From JAAYBY01 sp964465385 (GTDB lineage: Bacteria; Bacillota; Clostridia; Saccharofermentanales; UBA5734), in NCBI GenBank assembly GCA_964465385.1, contig CAYXIM010000054.1:1-13090 (forward strand): a DNA stretch of 13,090 nt. Direction: 5' to 3'. The translations under genes were made by a program, and so were the position numbers. Position 1 is the first letter of the stretch. Every line of letters starts with the position of its first letter. Positions 1-6,898 of the stretch are shown one piece after another. The notes under the pieces are model-generated. The model worked only from the letters and a program-made list of their open reading frames with translations, was not told the DNA's origin and ran no database searches.

Positions 1-1
1 C

Positions 2-370
2 GGCAACATCATGATGCCGCACCTGGAACAAAGTGATGACCAGCCAACGGTCTGGAAACAAGGGGCCATCCCGGAAGCCTTTGTTCCCCTCCTGGTCGAG
101 AGCCTGACTGCGACAGTTGAAAACCCGGCAGGAACCGCCTACACGGATCCGCCAGGAGCCGTCCGGATGTTGGGCAAGACGGGCACGGCAGAACTGAAAG
201 CAAGCTTTGAAGATGTTGATGCAGAAGAAAACGGCTGGTTTGTTGCTGTCACCCTGGACCCGCCCCGGTTAGCACTGGCGATGACTGTCGAGGATGTCAA
301 AACGCGGGGAGGAAGCCGTTATGTGGTGCCATTGGTCAAACAAGCACTGGACGATATAAACGAACAATAG
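2..370 (+). CDS. Penicillin-binding protein, C-terminal end of transpeptidase domain (partial)
   Basis: This is the 3' end of a gene that begins before the window; the frame is open from base 2 and 122 residues are visible. The sequence LGKTGTAEL (KTG lysine about residue 59 of the visible part) is the third active-site box (KTGT) of serine transpeptidases. It is preceded by a GNIMMPHL stretch, typical of the segment leading to that box, and followed by GWFVAVTLDPPRLALAMTVE, the closing beta strands of the fold. The SxxK and SxN boxes must lie upstream, outside the window. Class B enzymes of this kind cross-link cell-wall peptidoglycan outside the membrane. The ending with RGGSRYVVPLVKQ resembles MecA-like class B proteins of Clostridia, but the subclass cannot be fixed without the N-terminus. 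It has no evident functional link to the genes that follow. Confidence 0.85.
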   Translation, partial: GNIMMPHLEQSDDQPTVWKQGAIPEAFVPLLVESLTATVENPAGTAYTDPPGAVRMLGKTGTAELKASFEDVDAEENGWFVAVTLDPPRLALAMTVEDVKTRGGSRYVVPLVKQALDDINEQ

Positions 371-487
371 CAAATTCTTTCGTGCAAAAAGCATAACTCA
401 CAACAAAAACTACGGATCTTATCTAAAGTGCCTTTACTTCTTTTGGACGGCTGCTATAATCGAAACCATCTGAAAGGAGGCTTTTCC
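371..487 (+). other. AT-richer intergenic gap upstream of the Lrp-type gene
   Basis: This gap is clearly richer in A and T than the surrounding genes. It contains the promoter described separately and a short imperfect dyad around 382-393 (GTGC, five A, GCAT). No strong stem followed by a T-run is seen after the penicillin-binding protein gene, so its terminator was not found. An AT-rich, dyad-containing leader in front of an Lrp-type gene would suit autoregulation, but no specific operator can be named. Confidence 0.4.
433..460 (+). promoter_or_regulatory. Extended -10 promoter for the lrp-pnt operon
   Basis: A perfect TATAAT at 455-460 is preceded by TG at 452-453, giving a complete extended -10 element (TGCTATAAT). 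A weak -35, TTTACT at 433-438, matches TTGACA at four of six positions with a 16-nt spacer. Transcription would begin near 466-468, leaving a short leader before the AAAGGAGG ribosome binding site at 473-480 and the ATG at 488. It is the only good promoter before 3873, so it probably drives the regulator and the pnt genes together. Confidence 0.7.
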
Positions 488-964
488 ATGGATTTGACGG
501 ATTTGAAGATTTTGGACTGCCTGCGTCAAAATGCCCGCATGCCGGCCTCTGCCGTAGGGGAGCAGGTCAACTTGTCTGTTTCCGCTGTTCTGGAGCGCAT
601 CCGAAAGCTGGAGCATCAGGGTGTCATCAAGCAATACACGGTCGTGCTGGATACCAAAAAGATCGACAAGGACCTGACAGCTTTCATTTCTGTCAGCCTG
701 GAACACCCCAAACACAACGATTCTTTCATCGACTGTGTCAAGGAGGACCGGCGTATCACCGGCTGCCATTACATCACAGGTGATTTTGATTTTTTGCTGA
801 AGGTGTTGACGCGCTCCACTCAGGCATTGGAATCGGTATTGACCACCATCAAGTCCATTCCGGGCGTGTCCCTGACCAAAACACTGGTTGTTCTATCAAC
901 GGTTAAAGAAGAACTGTCGGTTTTACCGGATGAAGACAGGCTTGGCTGCCTGCCAAACCCGTAA
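488..964 (+). CDS. Lrp/AsnC family transcriptional regulator
   Basis: The product is a 158-residue DNA-binding regulator of the leucine-responsive/AsnC family, the usual length for the group. The N-terminus (DLTDLKILDCLRQNAR, then a helix-turn-helix around residues 18-40 with LSVSAVLERIRKLEHQGVI) matches the family winged HTH. The C-terminal half (about residues 60-150, with TGDFDFLLKV and IPGVSLTKTLVVLSTVKEE) is the RAM/ligand-binding domain that senses amino acids and assembles oligomers. The ATG at 488 is chosen over an upstream ATG at 428 because AAAGGAGG lies 7 nt before it, and because the 428 start would place the coding region over the promoter. The gene lies 17 nt before pntAA and is probably co-transcribed with it. 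Family members in other bacteria control glycine cleavage, serine deaminase and amino-acid dehydrogenase genes, so the pnt, gcv and sda genes here are plausible targets; that is inference. Confidence 0.93.
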   Translation: MDLTDLKILDCLRQNARMPASAVGEQVNLSVSAVLERIRKLEHQGVIKQYTVVLDTKKIDKDLTAFISVSLEHPKHNDSFIDCVKEDRRITGCHYITGDFDFLLKVLTRSTQALESVLTTIKSIPGVSLTKTLVVLSTVKEELSVLPDEDRLGCLPNP

Positions 965-981
965 CAAGGAGGTTTATAACC

Positions 982-2142
982 ATGATTGTTGGCATTCCTA
1001 CTGAAATCATGCCCGGAGAGCGCCGGGTTGCCGCAACACCGGAAACCATTCGAGCCATGATTGCAGCTGGCTATGAACTTGTGGTGCAAGCGGGTGCTGG
1101 TCTGGGCGCCCTGATCGATGATGCGGCTTACCAGGAAGCTGGCGCCCGCCTGGTGGCGGATGCCCGAACGCTCTACCAGCACGCAGACATCATCTTAAAA
1201 GTCAAGGAACCTCGCTACAACTCGGACACAGCTTGCTCTGAACTGGATCTGATGCATGAAGGGCAGGTCGTGATTGCCTTCCTGCACCCGGCTGCCCCGG
1301 CCAACCACGATATGGTGCGCCAGATGGCGCAAAAAGGCATCACCGGCCTGACACTGGATGGGGTGCCACGTATTTCACGGGCCCAAAGCATGGATGCCTT
1401 AACCTCCATGAGTACCTGCGCGGGTTACAAGGGTATGCTGATGGCGGCTGAAGGCCTGGGCTCTTTCGTGCCTCAGCTTTTCACGGCGGTTGGCATGATC
1501 CAACCAGCCCGTGTTCTGGTTATTGGCGCAGGTGTGGCCGGCTTGCAGGCCATTGCAACGGCTAAACGCCTGGGCGCCCTTGTTTTTGCAGCTGATATTC
1601 GGCCGGATGCAGCCGAACAGGCCAGGAGCCTGGGCGCAAAAACGGTGGACCTGGGGATTCCGGCTGACTTGGCTGTGGGCGACGGGGGCTATGCCCAGCG
1701 CTTGTCGACTGCCTGGCTGGCCAAAGAACGGGAGGCACTGGCAGCGGCCTTGCCCGACTTTGACATCGTCTTCTGCTCGGCCTTGGTGCCCAGCCAGAAA
1801 GCGCCCATCCTGATCACCGAAGATATGGTTTCAACCATGAAAAACGGGTCTGTCCTGGTTGATGTGTCGATTGACCAAGGTGGCAACTGTGCGATCACAC
1901 GGGCCGGACAGATCACCGTCAGCGAAGGTGTCACCATCCAGGGCATCCAGAATATCCCAGGCCTGTTACCGGTCAGCTCCACCTGGCTGTTTGCCAAAAA
2001 CGTTACCCAGCTGCTGCACCACCTGACCCTTGACCGGACGTTCCACCTGGATCGTTCAGATGAAATCACGGCGTCCATCCTGACCACCATCGATGGCACC
2101 ATCGTGCATCAGGCGGCTTTGGATGCCATGGCAGAAAACTAG
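982..2142 (+). CDS. pntAA: NAD(P) transhydrogenase subunit alpha part 1 (NAD(H)-binding domain I)
   Basis: This 386-residue soluble subunit binds NAD(H) in the proton-translocating transhydrogenase, which transfers hydride between NADH and NADP+ across the membrane complex. It belongs to the alanine dehydrogenase/PNT family: it starts with GIPTEIMPGERRVAATP, has PRISRAQSMDALTSMS and AGYKG around residues 129-151, and carries a Rossmann motif VLVIGAGVAGLQA at about 178-190 with an acidic residue at the next strand end (ADIRP, Asp205) that suits NAD(H). Alanine dehydrogenase is the main alternative, particularly beside an Lrp-type gene, but the adjoining pntAB and pntB genes and the GIQNIPGLLPVSSTWLFAKN segment settle it as transhydrogenase. 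AAGGAGG at 967-973 supports the ATG. The membrane part is encoded separately, giving the three-gene bacterial layout rather than the fused PntA of E. coli. Confidence 0.95.
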   Translation: MIVGIPTEIMPGERRVAATPETIRAMIAAGYELVVQAGAGLGALIDDAAYQEAGARLVADARTLYQHADIILKVKEPRYNSDTACSELDLMHEGQVVIAFLHPAAPANHDMVRQMAQKGITGLTLDGVPRISRAQSMDALTSMSTCAGYKGMLMAAEGLGSFVPQLFTAVGMIQPARVLVIGAGVAGLQAIATAKRLGALVFAADIRPDAAEQARSLGAKTVDLGIPADLAVGDGGYAQRLSTAWLAKEREALAAALPDFDIVFCSALVPSQKAPILITEDMVSTMKNGSVLVDVSIDQGGNCAITRAGQITVSEGVTIQGIQNIPGLLPVSSTWLFAKNVTQLLHHLTLDRTFHLDRSDEITASILTTIDGTIVHQAALDAMAEN

Positions 2143-2152
2143 GAGGATCCGT

Positions 2153-2452
2153 ATGCACCCTGTTGTCTACCTGCTTTTGTTTCTGGCGGCCGCTCTTGTG
2201 GGCTATCGTTTAATTGGACAAGTGCCTTCGCTCCTGCACACGCCTTTGATGTCCGGTATGAACGCCCTGTCCGGCCTGGCCGTTCTGGGTGCGCTGGCCA
2301 CGGCAGCTGCAGCACGTGGCGCTGGCAGCCGCTGGCTGGCCTACCTGGCTATCCTGTTGGCCATGATCAACGTGGTGGGCGGCTTTGGGGTCACCGAGCG
2401 CATGCTGCGCTTTTTCCGCTCCAAAAAAAGTTCGGGAGGTGAGCAGCCATGA
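2153..2452 (+). CDS. pntAB: NAD(P) transhydrogenase subunit alpha part 2 (membrane helices)
   Basis: This small 99-residue integral membrane subunit supplies the alpha-chain helices of domain II. Three hydrophobic segments are visible, at roughly residues 4-22, 33-54 and 61-80. The signature LLHTPLMSGMNALSG (residues 27-41) matches the HTPLMSxTNAISG motif of the family. The start at 2153 is chosen because AGGAGG (2141-2146) overlaps the pntAA stop and sits 6 nt before it; an in-frame ATG at 2093 would lie inside pntAA. The stop overlaps the pntB start (ATGA at 2449-2452), so the two are probably translationally coupled. Residue 40 is Ser, where, as I recall, the Thermus subunit has a channel histidine. 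Confidence 0.93.
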   Translation: MHPVVYLLLFLAAALVGYRLIGQVPSLLHTPLMSGMNALSGLAVLGALATAAAARGAGSRWLAYLAILLAMINVVGGFGVTERMLRFFRSKKSSGGEQP

Positions 2453-3867
2453 CGGATACCGTTTATTATGTGGCTTCCGGCCTCCTTGTCCTCGGTGTCT
2501 TAACCGGGATTGCCCTGATGGGACGTGTGGCGACCGCTGTTTTGGGCAACCGCATCAGTGCCGTCAGCTCCCTGCTGGCCATCGGCTTGACCCTGGTTCG
2601 GGAAGACCTGGTCAGCCTGCCAGCTTTGTGGTTGTGCCTGGCTGCCGGCTTGTTGCTGGGCCTCTTGGCTGCCTGGCGGGTGCGCATGATTCAGATGCCC
2701 CAGGCGGTTGCCCTGCTCAACGGTTTCGGCGGGGCCTCCTCGGCCCTGGTCGCGGTTGTCGCCTGGCCACAACAACCACAACATGACTTGTTTTTCCTGA
2801 TCACAGCGGCTCTGGCTCTGGTCATCGGCGCGTTGACTTTAAGCGGCAGCTTGCTTGCCGCCGCCAAGCTGCACCAGTTGATGACGCAAAAACCCGTCCA
2901 GATTCCTGGACACACGGCTTTGAGCCTGATTTTGTTACTGCTGGTTCTTGTTTCGGTGCCGCTGGTCTTCCTGGGCTTTTTGTCGCCGCTGGCCGGCCTG
3001 GTTTTGCTGGCGCTGGCTGGCAGCCTGTTCGGGCTGGTCATGGCCCTGCGCGTTGGTGGTGCGGACATGCCGATCACCCTTTCCCTGCTCAACGCCTTGT
3101 CCGGGGTTGCCGGCTCCATTGCTGGCATGGTCAGCGGCCAGCTTTTGCTGGTGGTGGCCGGATCGGTCGTTGGCGCGTCTGGGCTCTTGCTGACCCAGAT
3201 CATGTGCAAGGCCATGAACCGCTCTCTGCGCACCATTTTGTTGGGACAGACCAGCCAAGCCCACGCTGCGGATCCGTTGCCGGCCCCAAGCCTGCTACAA
3301 GTCTCCCAAACAGAAGATGAGCCGGAGCCAGAAGATCCTTTTGAGCGGGCGCACCGCCTCTTGACCCAGGCCCGAGATATTATTGTGGTGCCGGGTTACG
3401 GCATGGCCCTGTCGCAGGCCCAGGCACCGGTTCGCCAGCTGGCCGACCTGCTGACAGCAAGTGGGGTGCGTGTCCGTTTTGCCATCCACCCGGTGGCCGG
3501 ACGCATGCCCGGTCACATGAATGTCCTGCTGGCAGAAGTGGACATTCCCTACGACGACTTGTATGAGATGGATGACATCAACCCTTCTTTTGCCAGCTGC
3601 GACCTGGCCTTGATCATCGGTGCCAACGATGTGGTCAACCCTGCGGCCAACACGGCTGAGGGAACCCCCATTTATGGCATGCCCGTGCTTAACGCCGTTG
3701 ACGCCAAAAACCTGATCATCTGCAACTACGATTTAAAACCAGGCTATGCCGGGGTGGATAACCCGCTCTACCAGGACCGGGAAAAAACCACCCTGCTGCT
3801 GGGTGATGCCAGCCAGACCCTGACACAGCTTTTGGCCTTGTTATCGGAGGCAAACACTGCCGGCTGA
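2449..3867 (+). CDS. pntB: NAD(P) transhydrogenase subunit beta
   Basis: The 472-residue beta subunit contains most of the proton channel plus the NADP(H)-binding domain III. Residues 1 to about 265 are a run of hydrophobic helices including MPQAVALLNGFGG and MPITLSLLNALSG. A polar, acidic linker (about 270-300) leads to domain III, recognised by VVPGYGMALSQAQ (about 313-325), RFAIHPVAGRMPGHMNVLLAE (343-363), DLALIIGANDVVNPAA (385-400) and NAVDAKNLIICNYDLKPGYAG (415-435), all standard for NADP(H) binding in this family. GGGAGGT at 2434-2440 precedes the start, which overlaps pntAB by 4 nt. Position 91 is Asn, where the E. coli enzyme has its well-studied channel histidine; see findings. With PntAA and PntAB it would exchange hydride between NAD and NADP pools, driven by or generating the proton gradient. 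Confidence 0.95.
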   Translation: MTDTVYYVASGLLVLGVLTGIALMGRVATAVLGNRISAVSSLLAIGLTLVREDLVSLPALWLCLAAGLLLGLLAAWRVRMIQMPQAVALLNGFGGASSALVAVVAWPQQPQHDLFFLITAALALVIGALTLSGSLLAAAKLHQLMTQKPVQIPGHTALSLILLLLVLVSVPLVFLGFLSPLAGLVLLALAGSLFGLVMALRVGGADMPITLSLLNALSGVAGSIAGMVSGQLLLVVAGSVVGASGLLLTQIMCKAMNRSLRTILLGQTSQAHAADPLPAPSLLQVSQTEDEPEPEDPFERAHRLLTQARDIIVVPGYGMALSQAQAPVRQLADLLTASGVRVRFAIHPVAGRMPGHMNVLLAEVDIPYDDLYEMDDINPSFASCDLALIIGANDVVNPAANTAEGTPIYGMPVLNAVDAKNLIICNYDLKPGYAGVDNPLYQDREKTTLLLGDASQTLTQLLALLSEANTAG

Positions 3868-3872
3868 CGCTG

Positions 3873-3901
3873 TTGTCAAGCGCCTGCAGATTGGTTAAAA
3901 T
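3873..3901 (+). promoter_or_regulatory. Sigma-70-type promoter for the gcv operon
   Basis: TTGTCA at 3873-3878 (five of six to TTGACA) and TAAAAT at 3896-3901 (five of six to TATAAT) are separated by exactly 17 nt. This begins just after the pntB stop and points at gcvT. The start of transcription would be near 3908, giving a leader of about 110 nt, unusually long for this tightly packed region. The leader contains a small GCCCT-GAGA-AGGGC hairpin (3935-3948) and the terminator described next. Confidence 0.7.
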
Positions 3902-3965
3902 GAAGGCAGGCAGCAGGCAGGAAACAAACACATGGCCCTGAGAAGGGCACAGGTCAAGATTAAAC

Positions 3966-4002
3966 AAGGGAAGATGACAGCAGGCTGGTCGTCTTCCTTT
4001 TT
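3966..4002 (+). terminator. Intrinsic terminator in the gcvT leader
   Basis: GGAAGATGAC (3969-3978) pairs with GTCGTCTTCC (3988-3997) over ten base pairs, one of them G-U, around a 9-nt loop. The stem can extend by three more pairs with the T-run, which is TTTTT at 3998-4002. It ends 17 nt before the gcvT ATG and lies downstream of the 3873-3901 promoter. It can end pntB transcription, but it also stands in the way of any gcvT transcript started at that promoter. This arrangement resembles an attenuator, although no alternative antiterminator pairing was found by eye. Confidence 0.75.
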
Positions 4003-4019
4003 ATCCCTGGAGGACAAGC

Positions 4020-5111
4020 ATGAAGCAAACCCCGCTTTACCACAAGCATCAGGAAGAAGGCGCCAAACTGGTCTCTTTTCACGGCTGGTCATTGCCGCTG
4101 CAGTACCGGGGCATTTTAGAAGAGCACCGGGCGGTCCGGCAGCAGGCCGGCCTCTTTGATGTCTCACACATGGGTGCCCTGTGGGTGGAAGGCGCAGATG
4201 CCCTGCCCAACCTGCAGACGCTGGTGACAGCTGACCTGCAGCCTGTCCGGGACGGACAGGTGGTCTACGCCCTCTTGTGTGATGAAACAGGCGGCACCAT
4301 TGATGACCTGCTCTTGTACCGCTTTTCTCAGGACCGCTGGCTGCTGGTTGTCAACGCATCCGGTGCACAAACGGACCAGGCCTGGCTGCAAAGCCGCTTC
4401 AAGGGCCGCATCCGCTTGAGCAACCGGACCGAGGACCGGGCCCTGCTGGCCGTTCAAGGGCCCCAGGCCATGCCCCTGCTGCAGGCATTGACCACAACAC
4501 CTTTGGAAACCATCCGCTTCTTTCGTTTTGTGGACGGCCTGGAGCTGGCGGGCATTCCGGTCTTGCTGTCACGAACGGGGTATACGGGTGAAGATGGCTT
4601 CGAAGTGGCTGTGGCGGCACATCAGGCGACAGATCTGTGGGACCAGATTCGCCAAGCAGGTGTGGCGGCAGGTCTGGAACCAGCTGGCCTGGGCGCACGG
4701 GACACCTTGCGCTTTGAAGCTGGGCTGCCCCTTTATGGCCAGGAGCTGAGCCGCCAGATCAGCCCCCTTGAAGCGGGCCTTGACCGCTTTGTCCACTTGG
4801 AAAAAGACGCTTTTATCGGCCGTGAGGCCCTGATCCGTCAGCTGGAAACAGGTGTGCCCCGCCGCCGCGTTGGCCTGGCGCTGCCCAAAGGCGGTGTGCC
4901 GCGCGCAGGCTACCTTGTTTTGTCCGATGACCAGCCGGTCGGGCAGGTGACCTCAGGCACCTTTTCACCCACCTTGGGAAAAAACATGGCCATGGCCCTG
5001 GTGACAGCCGACCAGAACGCAGCGCAAGCCCAGCTTGCTGTTGTTGTCCGCAAGAAAGCACTGGCAGCCCAGCTGGTTGCTTTGCCCTTCTACCGAAGAA
5101 AGAAAGCCTGA
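4020..5111 (+). CDS. gcvT: Glycine cleavage system T protein (aminomethyltransferase)
   Basis: GcvT transfers the methylene carbon from aminomethyl-lipoyl GcvH to tetrahydrofolate, releasing ammonia and making 5,10-methylene-THF. The 363-residue length is typical. Key features are HGWSLPLQY (21-29), LFDVSHMGALWVEG (45-58), the folate-binding aspartate in GGTIDDLLLYR (Asp96, aligning with the catalytic Asp of characterised T proteins), SRTGYTGEDGFE (184-195), ARDTLRFEAGLPLYGQEL (226-243) and the C-terminal barrel with VTSGTFSPTLGKNMAMALV (310-328). GGAGGA at 4009-4014 lies 5 nt before the ATG. It is the first gene of the gcv operon; gcvH follows after 30 nt. Sarcosine oxidase/dimethylglycine dehydrogenase-type relatives are excluded by length and by the gcvH-gcvPA-gcvPB neighbours. 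Confidence 0.97.
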   Translation: MKQTPLYHKHQEEGAKLVSFHGWSLPLQYRGILEEHRAVRQQAGLFDVSHMGALWVEGADALPNLQTLVTADLQPVRDGQVVYALLCDETGGTIDDLLLYRFSQDRWLLVVNASGAQTDQAWLQSRFKGRIRLSNRTEDRALLAVQGPQAMPLLQALTTTPLETIRFFRFVDGLELAGIPVLLSRTGYTGEDGFEVAVAAHQATDLWDQIRQAGVAAGLEPAGLGARDTLRFEAGLPLYGQELSRQISPLEAGLDRFVHLEKDAFIGREALIRQLETGVPRRRVGLALPKGGVPRAGYLVLSDDQPVGQVTSGTFSPTLGKNMAMALVTADQNAAQAQLAVVVRKKALAAQLVALPFYRRKKA

Positions 5112-5141
5112 TGCCACACATGATGAAAGGACGGATCCGCC

Positions 5142-5528
5142 ATGAAAACAAGACATGACCACAGGTACACCAAAGACCACGAATGGGTGCACGTCAAAGG
5201 ACAGGAAGCCACCATCGGGATCACAGATTACGCACAGGATGCGCTGGGCTCAGTTGTTTATGTGGAATTGCCGCAAGTCGGTGATGACCTGCAAAGGGGC
5301 GATGTGCTGGGTGCGGTGGAGTCGGTCAAAGCCGCTTCAGAAATTTATGCGCCGCTGGCCGGCCGCGTCTTGCGCGTGAACACGGCCTTGGAAGATGAGC
5401 CAGAGCAGCTCAATGAAGCCCCCTACGACCAGTGGCTGGCTGTTTTAGAAGTGGCGGATCCAGCCGAGGTGGATGACCTGATGGATGAAGCGGCTTACCG
5501 GGCTTTTTGTGAGCAGGAGGCCACCTGA
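5142..5528 (+). CDS. gcvH: Glycine cleavage system H protein (lipoyl carrier)
   Basis: GcvH is the 128-residue lipoylated shuttle that carries the aminomethyl group from the P protein to the T protein and presents reduced lipoate to the L protein. The sequence has YTKDHEWVHV at the N-terminus (9-18), GITDYAQDALGSVVYVELP (26-44) and the lipoylation site GAVESVKAASEIYAP, with Lys63 as the modified residue. Length and motif order are normal. AAAGGA at 5125-5130 precedes the ATG. The stop overlaps the gcvPA start by one base (TGATG at 5526-5530), indicating translational coupling. Lipoate attachment needs a ligase or transferase that is not encoded here. Confidence 0.97.
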   Translation: MKTRHDHRYTKDHEWVHVKGQEATIGITDYAQDALGSVVYVELPQVGDDLQRGDVLGAVESVKAASEIYAPLAGRVLRVNTALEDEPEQLNEAPYDQWLAVLEVADPAEVDDLMDEAAYRAFCEQEAT

Positions 5529-6898
5529 TGGCTGCCGGTCTTCCTGCGACCCCGCAGGAGCAAGAAGAGCTGCTGGCTGCCGTGGGTGTGGACAGCTTTG
5601 AAGCACTCTTCGAGCAGGTGCCACAAGCGCTGCGCCTGAGTGGCCCCCTGTCCCTGCCTGAACCAGTCAGTGAGCTGGAACTGGCGGACCTGGGCAGGCA
5701 GCTGGCCGCACGCAACCGGTCTGTCTGGGACAAGCGCTGCTTTCTGGGTGCTGGTGCCTACGACCACTTTATCCCGGCTGCGCTGGGTCAGCTGATCAGC
5801 CGCCAGGAGTTTTACACCGCTTACACCCCTTACCAGCCAGAAATCAGTCAGGGAACCTTGCAGGCCATGTTTGAGTACCAGACCATGATCTGTGAGCTGA
5901 CCGGCATGGATGTGGCCAATGCCTCGGTTTATGATGGCGCCTCGGCCTGTTCTGAAGCCTGCCTGCTTGCCGCCCAGGCGACCAGGCGTCAAAAGATTTT
6001 AATTGCAGACACCCTGCACCCGGATACAGAGGCGGTTTTGGCCACCACTGCCCGTTTTTCAGGCCTGGATCTGGTCCGGATCGGCCATGAGCCGGGTCGG
6101 GGCAGCGTGTCCATGGCCGATCTTCAAAACGAATTAGATGACCAGACAGCGGCCCTGCTGGTTCAATACCCCAATTTCTTCGGCATTCTGGATGACCTGC
6201 CGGCGCTGGCTGAAGCTGTTCACGCCCATCATGCCTTGCTGGTGGTCAGCACCGACCCGATAGCCCTGGGTCTTTTGCAACCACCGGGAGAAGCCGGTGC
6301 CGACCTGGTTGTCGGAGATGGGCAGGCACTGGGCCTCCCGCTGTCTTTCGGGGGTCCCTCTTTGGGCTTTTTTGCGGCACGCAAAGCCCTCATGCGGCGG
6401 ATACCGGGCCGCGTGGTCGGCCAAACCCGGGATGCCCGGGGGGCACGCCGCTATGTGTTAACCTTGCAGACCCGTGAACAGCATATTCGCCGTGAAAAAG
6501 CCACCTCCAACATTTGCACCAACCAGGGCCTGAATGCCTTGGCGGCCACCATCTACCTGGCCCTGATGGGCCCGGATGGCCTGGCCCAGGCAGCTGAGCA
6601 GAGCACCCGGCAAGCCCACGCCCTTTACCAGCGTCTGCTGGAGATCCCGGGCTTTTCACCGGTCTTTGACGGGCCCTTTTTCAAAGAATTCACAGTTCGT
6701 TTTGCTGGAGACCTGACAGCCCTGAACCAGGCCCTGGATCGGGATGGTTTCATCGGAGGCCTGGCACTGGAATCGGTTCGAACAGACCTGGCAGGCCTCT
6801 GGCTTGTGGCTGTGACCGAAAAGAGAACCGATGCAGACCTGGATGGCTTGATCGCTTCGATACAAGCCTTTGTTGCACAAGGGGGGCTTGGGTCATGA
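5528..6898 (+). CDS. gcvPA: Glycine dehydrogenase (decarboxylating) subunit 1
   Basis: This is the N-terminal half of the split P protein, 456 residues, which with GcvPB forms the PLP enzyme that decarboxylates glycine and loads the aminomethyl group on GcvH. The start (LPATPQEQEELLAAVGVDSF, then LFEQVPQALRL) is the usual GcvPA opening. FLGAGAYDHFIPAAL (72-86), YTAYTPYQPEISQGTLQAMFE (97-117) and NASVYDGASACSEACLLA (131-148) are characteristic. The PLP lysine belongs to the partner subunit, as expected. AGGAGG at 5515-5520 sits 7 nt before the ATG. The stop overlaps the gcvPB start by 4 nt (ATGA at 6895-6898), fitting equal synthesis of the two halves. Confidence 0.97.
   Translation: MAAGLPATPQEQEELLAAVGVDSFEALFEQVPQALRLSGPLSLPEPVSELELADLGRQLAARNRSVWDKRCFLGAGAYDHFIPAALGQLISRQEFYTAYTPYQPEISQGTLQAMFEYQTMICELTGMDVANASVYDGASACSEACLLAAQATRRQKILIADTLHPDTEAVLATTARFSGLDLVRIGHEPGRGSVSMADLQNELDDQTAALLVQYPNFFGILDDLPALAEAVHAHHALLVVSTDPIALGLLQPPGEAGADLVVGDGQALGLPLSFGGPSLGFFAARKALMRRIPGRVVGQTRDARGARRYVLTLQTREQHIRREKATSNICTNQGLNALAATIYLALMGPDGLAQAAEQSTRQAHALYQRLLEIPGFSPVFDGPFFKEFTVRFAGDLTALNQALDRDGFIGGLALESVRTDLAGLWLVAVTEKRTDADLDGLIASIQAFVAQGGLGS

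Noticed and set aside
982..2142. Alanine dehydrogenase beside an Lrp-type regulator
   Set aside because: The protein family overlaps with Ald, but pntAB and pntB follow directly with coupled starts, and the C-terminal segment matches the transhydrogenase.
3904..3985. Short direct repeats of GGCAG/CAGCAGGC in the gcvT leader
   Set aside because: The copies are short, one lies in the terminator loop, and their complement is not present to form an antiterminator; likely low-complexity chance repeats.
3902..4019. Glycine or THF riboswitch, or T-box, in the gcvT leader
   Set aside because: The leader lacks the conserved core sequences of glycine and THF aptamers and the T-box consensus, and is too short before the terminator for a tandem glycine aptamer.
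2140..5460. GGATCC recurring near several start codons (2145, 5134) and elsewhere
   Set aside because: About six copies in 13 kb is only mildly above chance, and most lie within coding sequence; there is no consistent position or dyad to suggest a regulator site.
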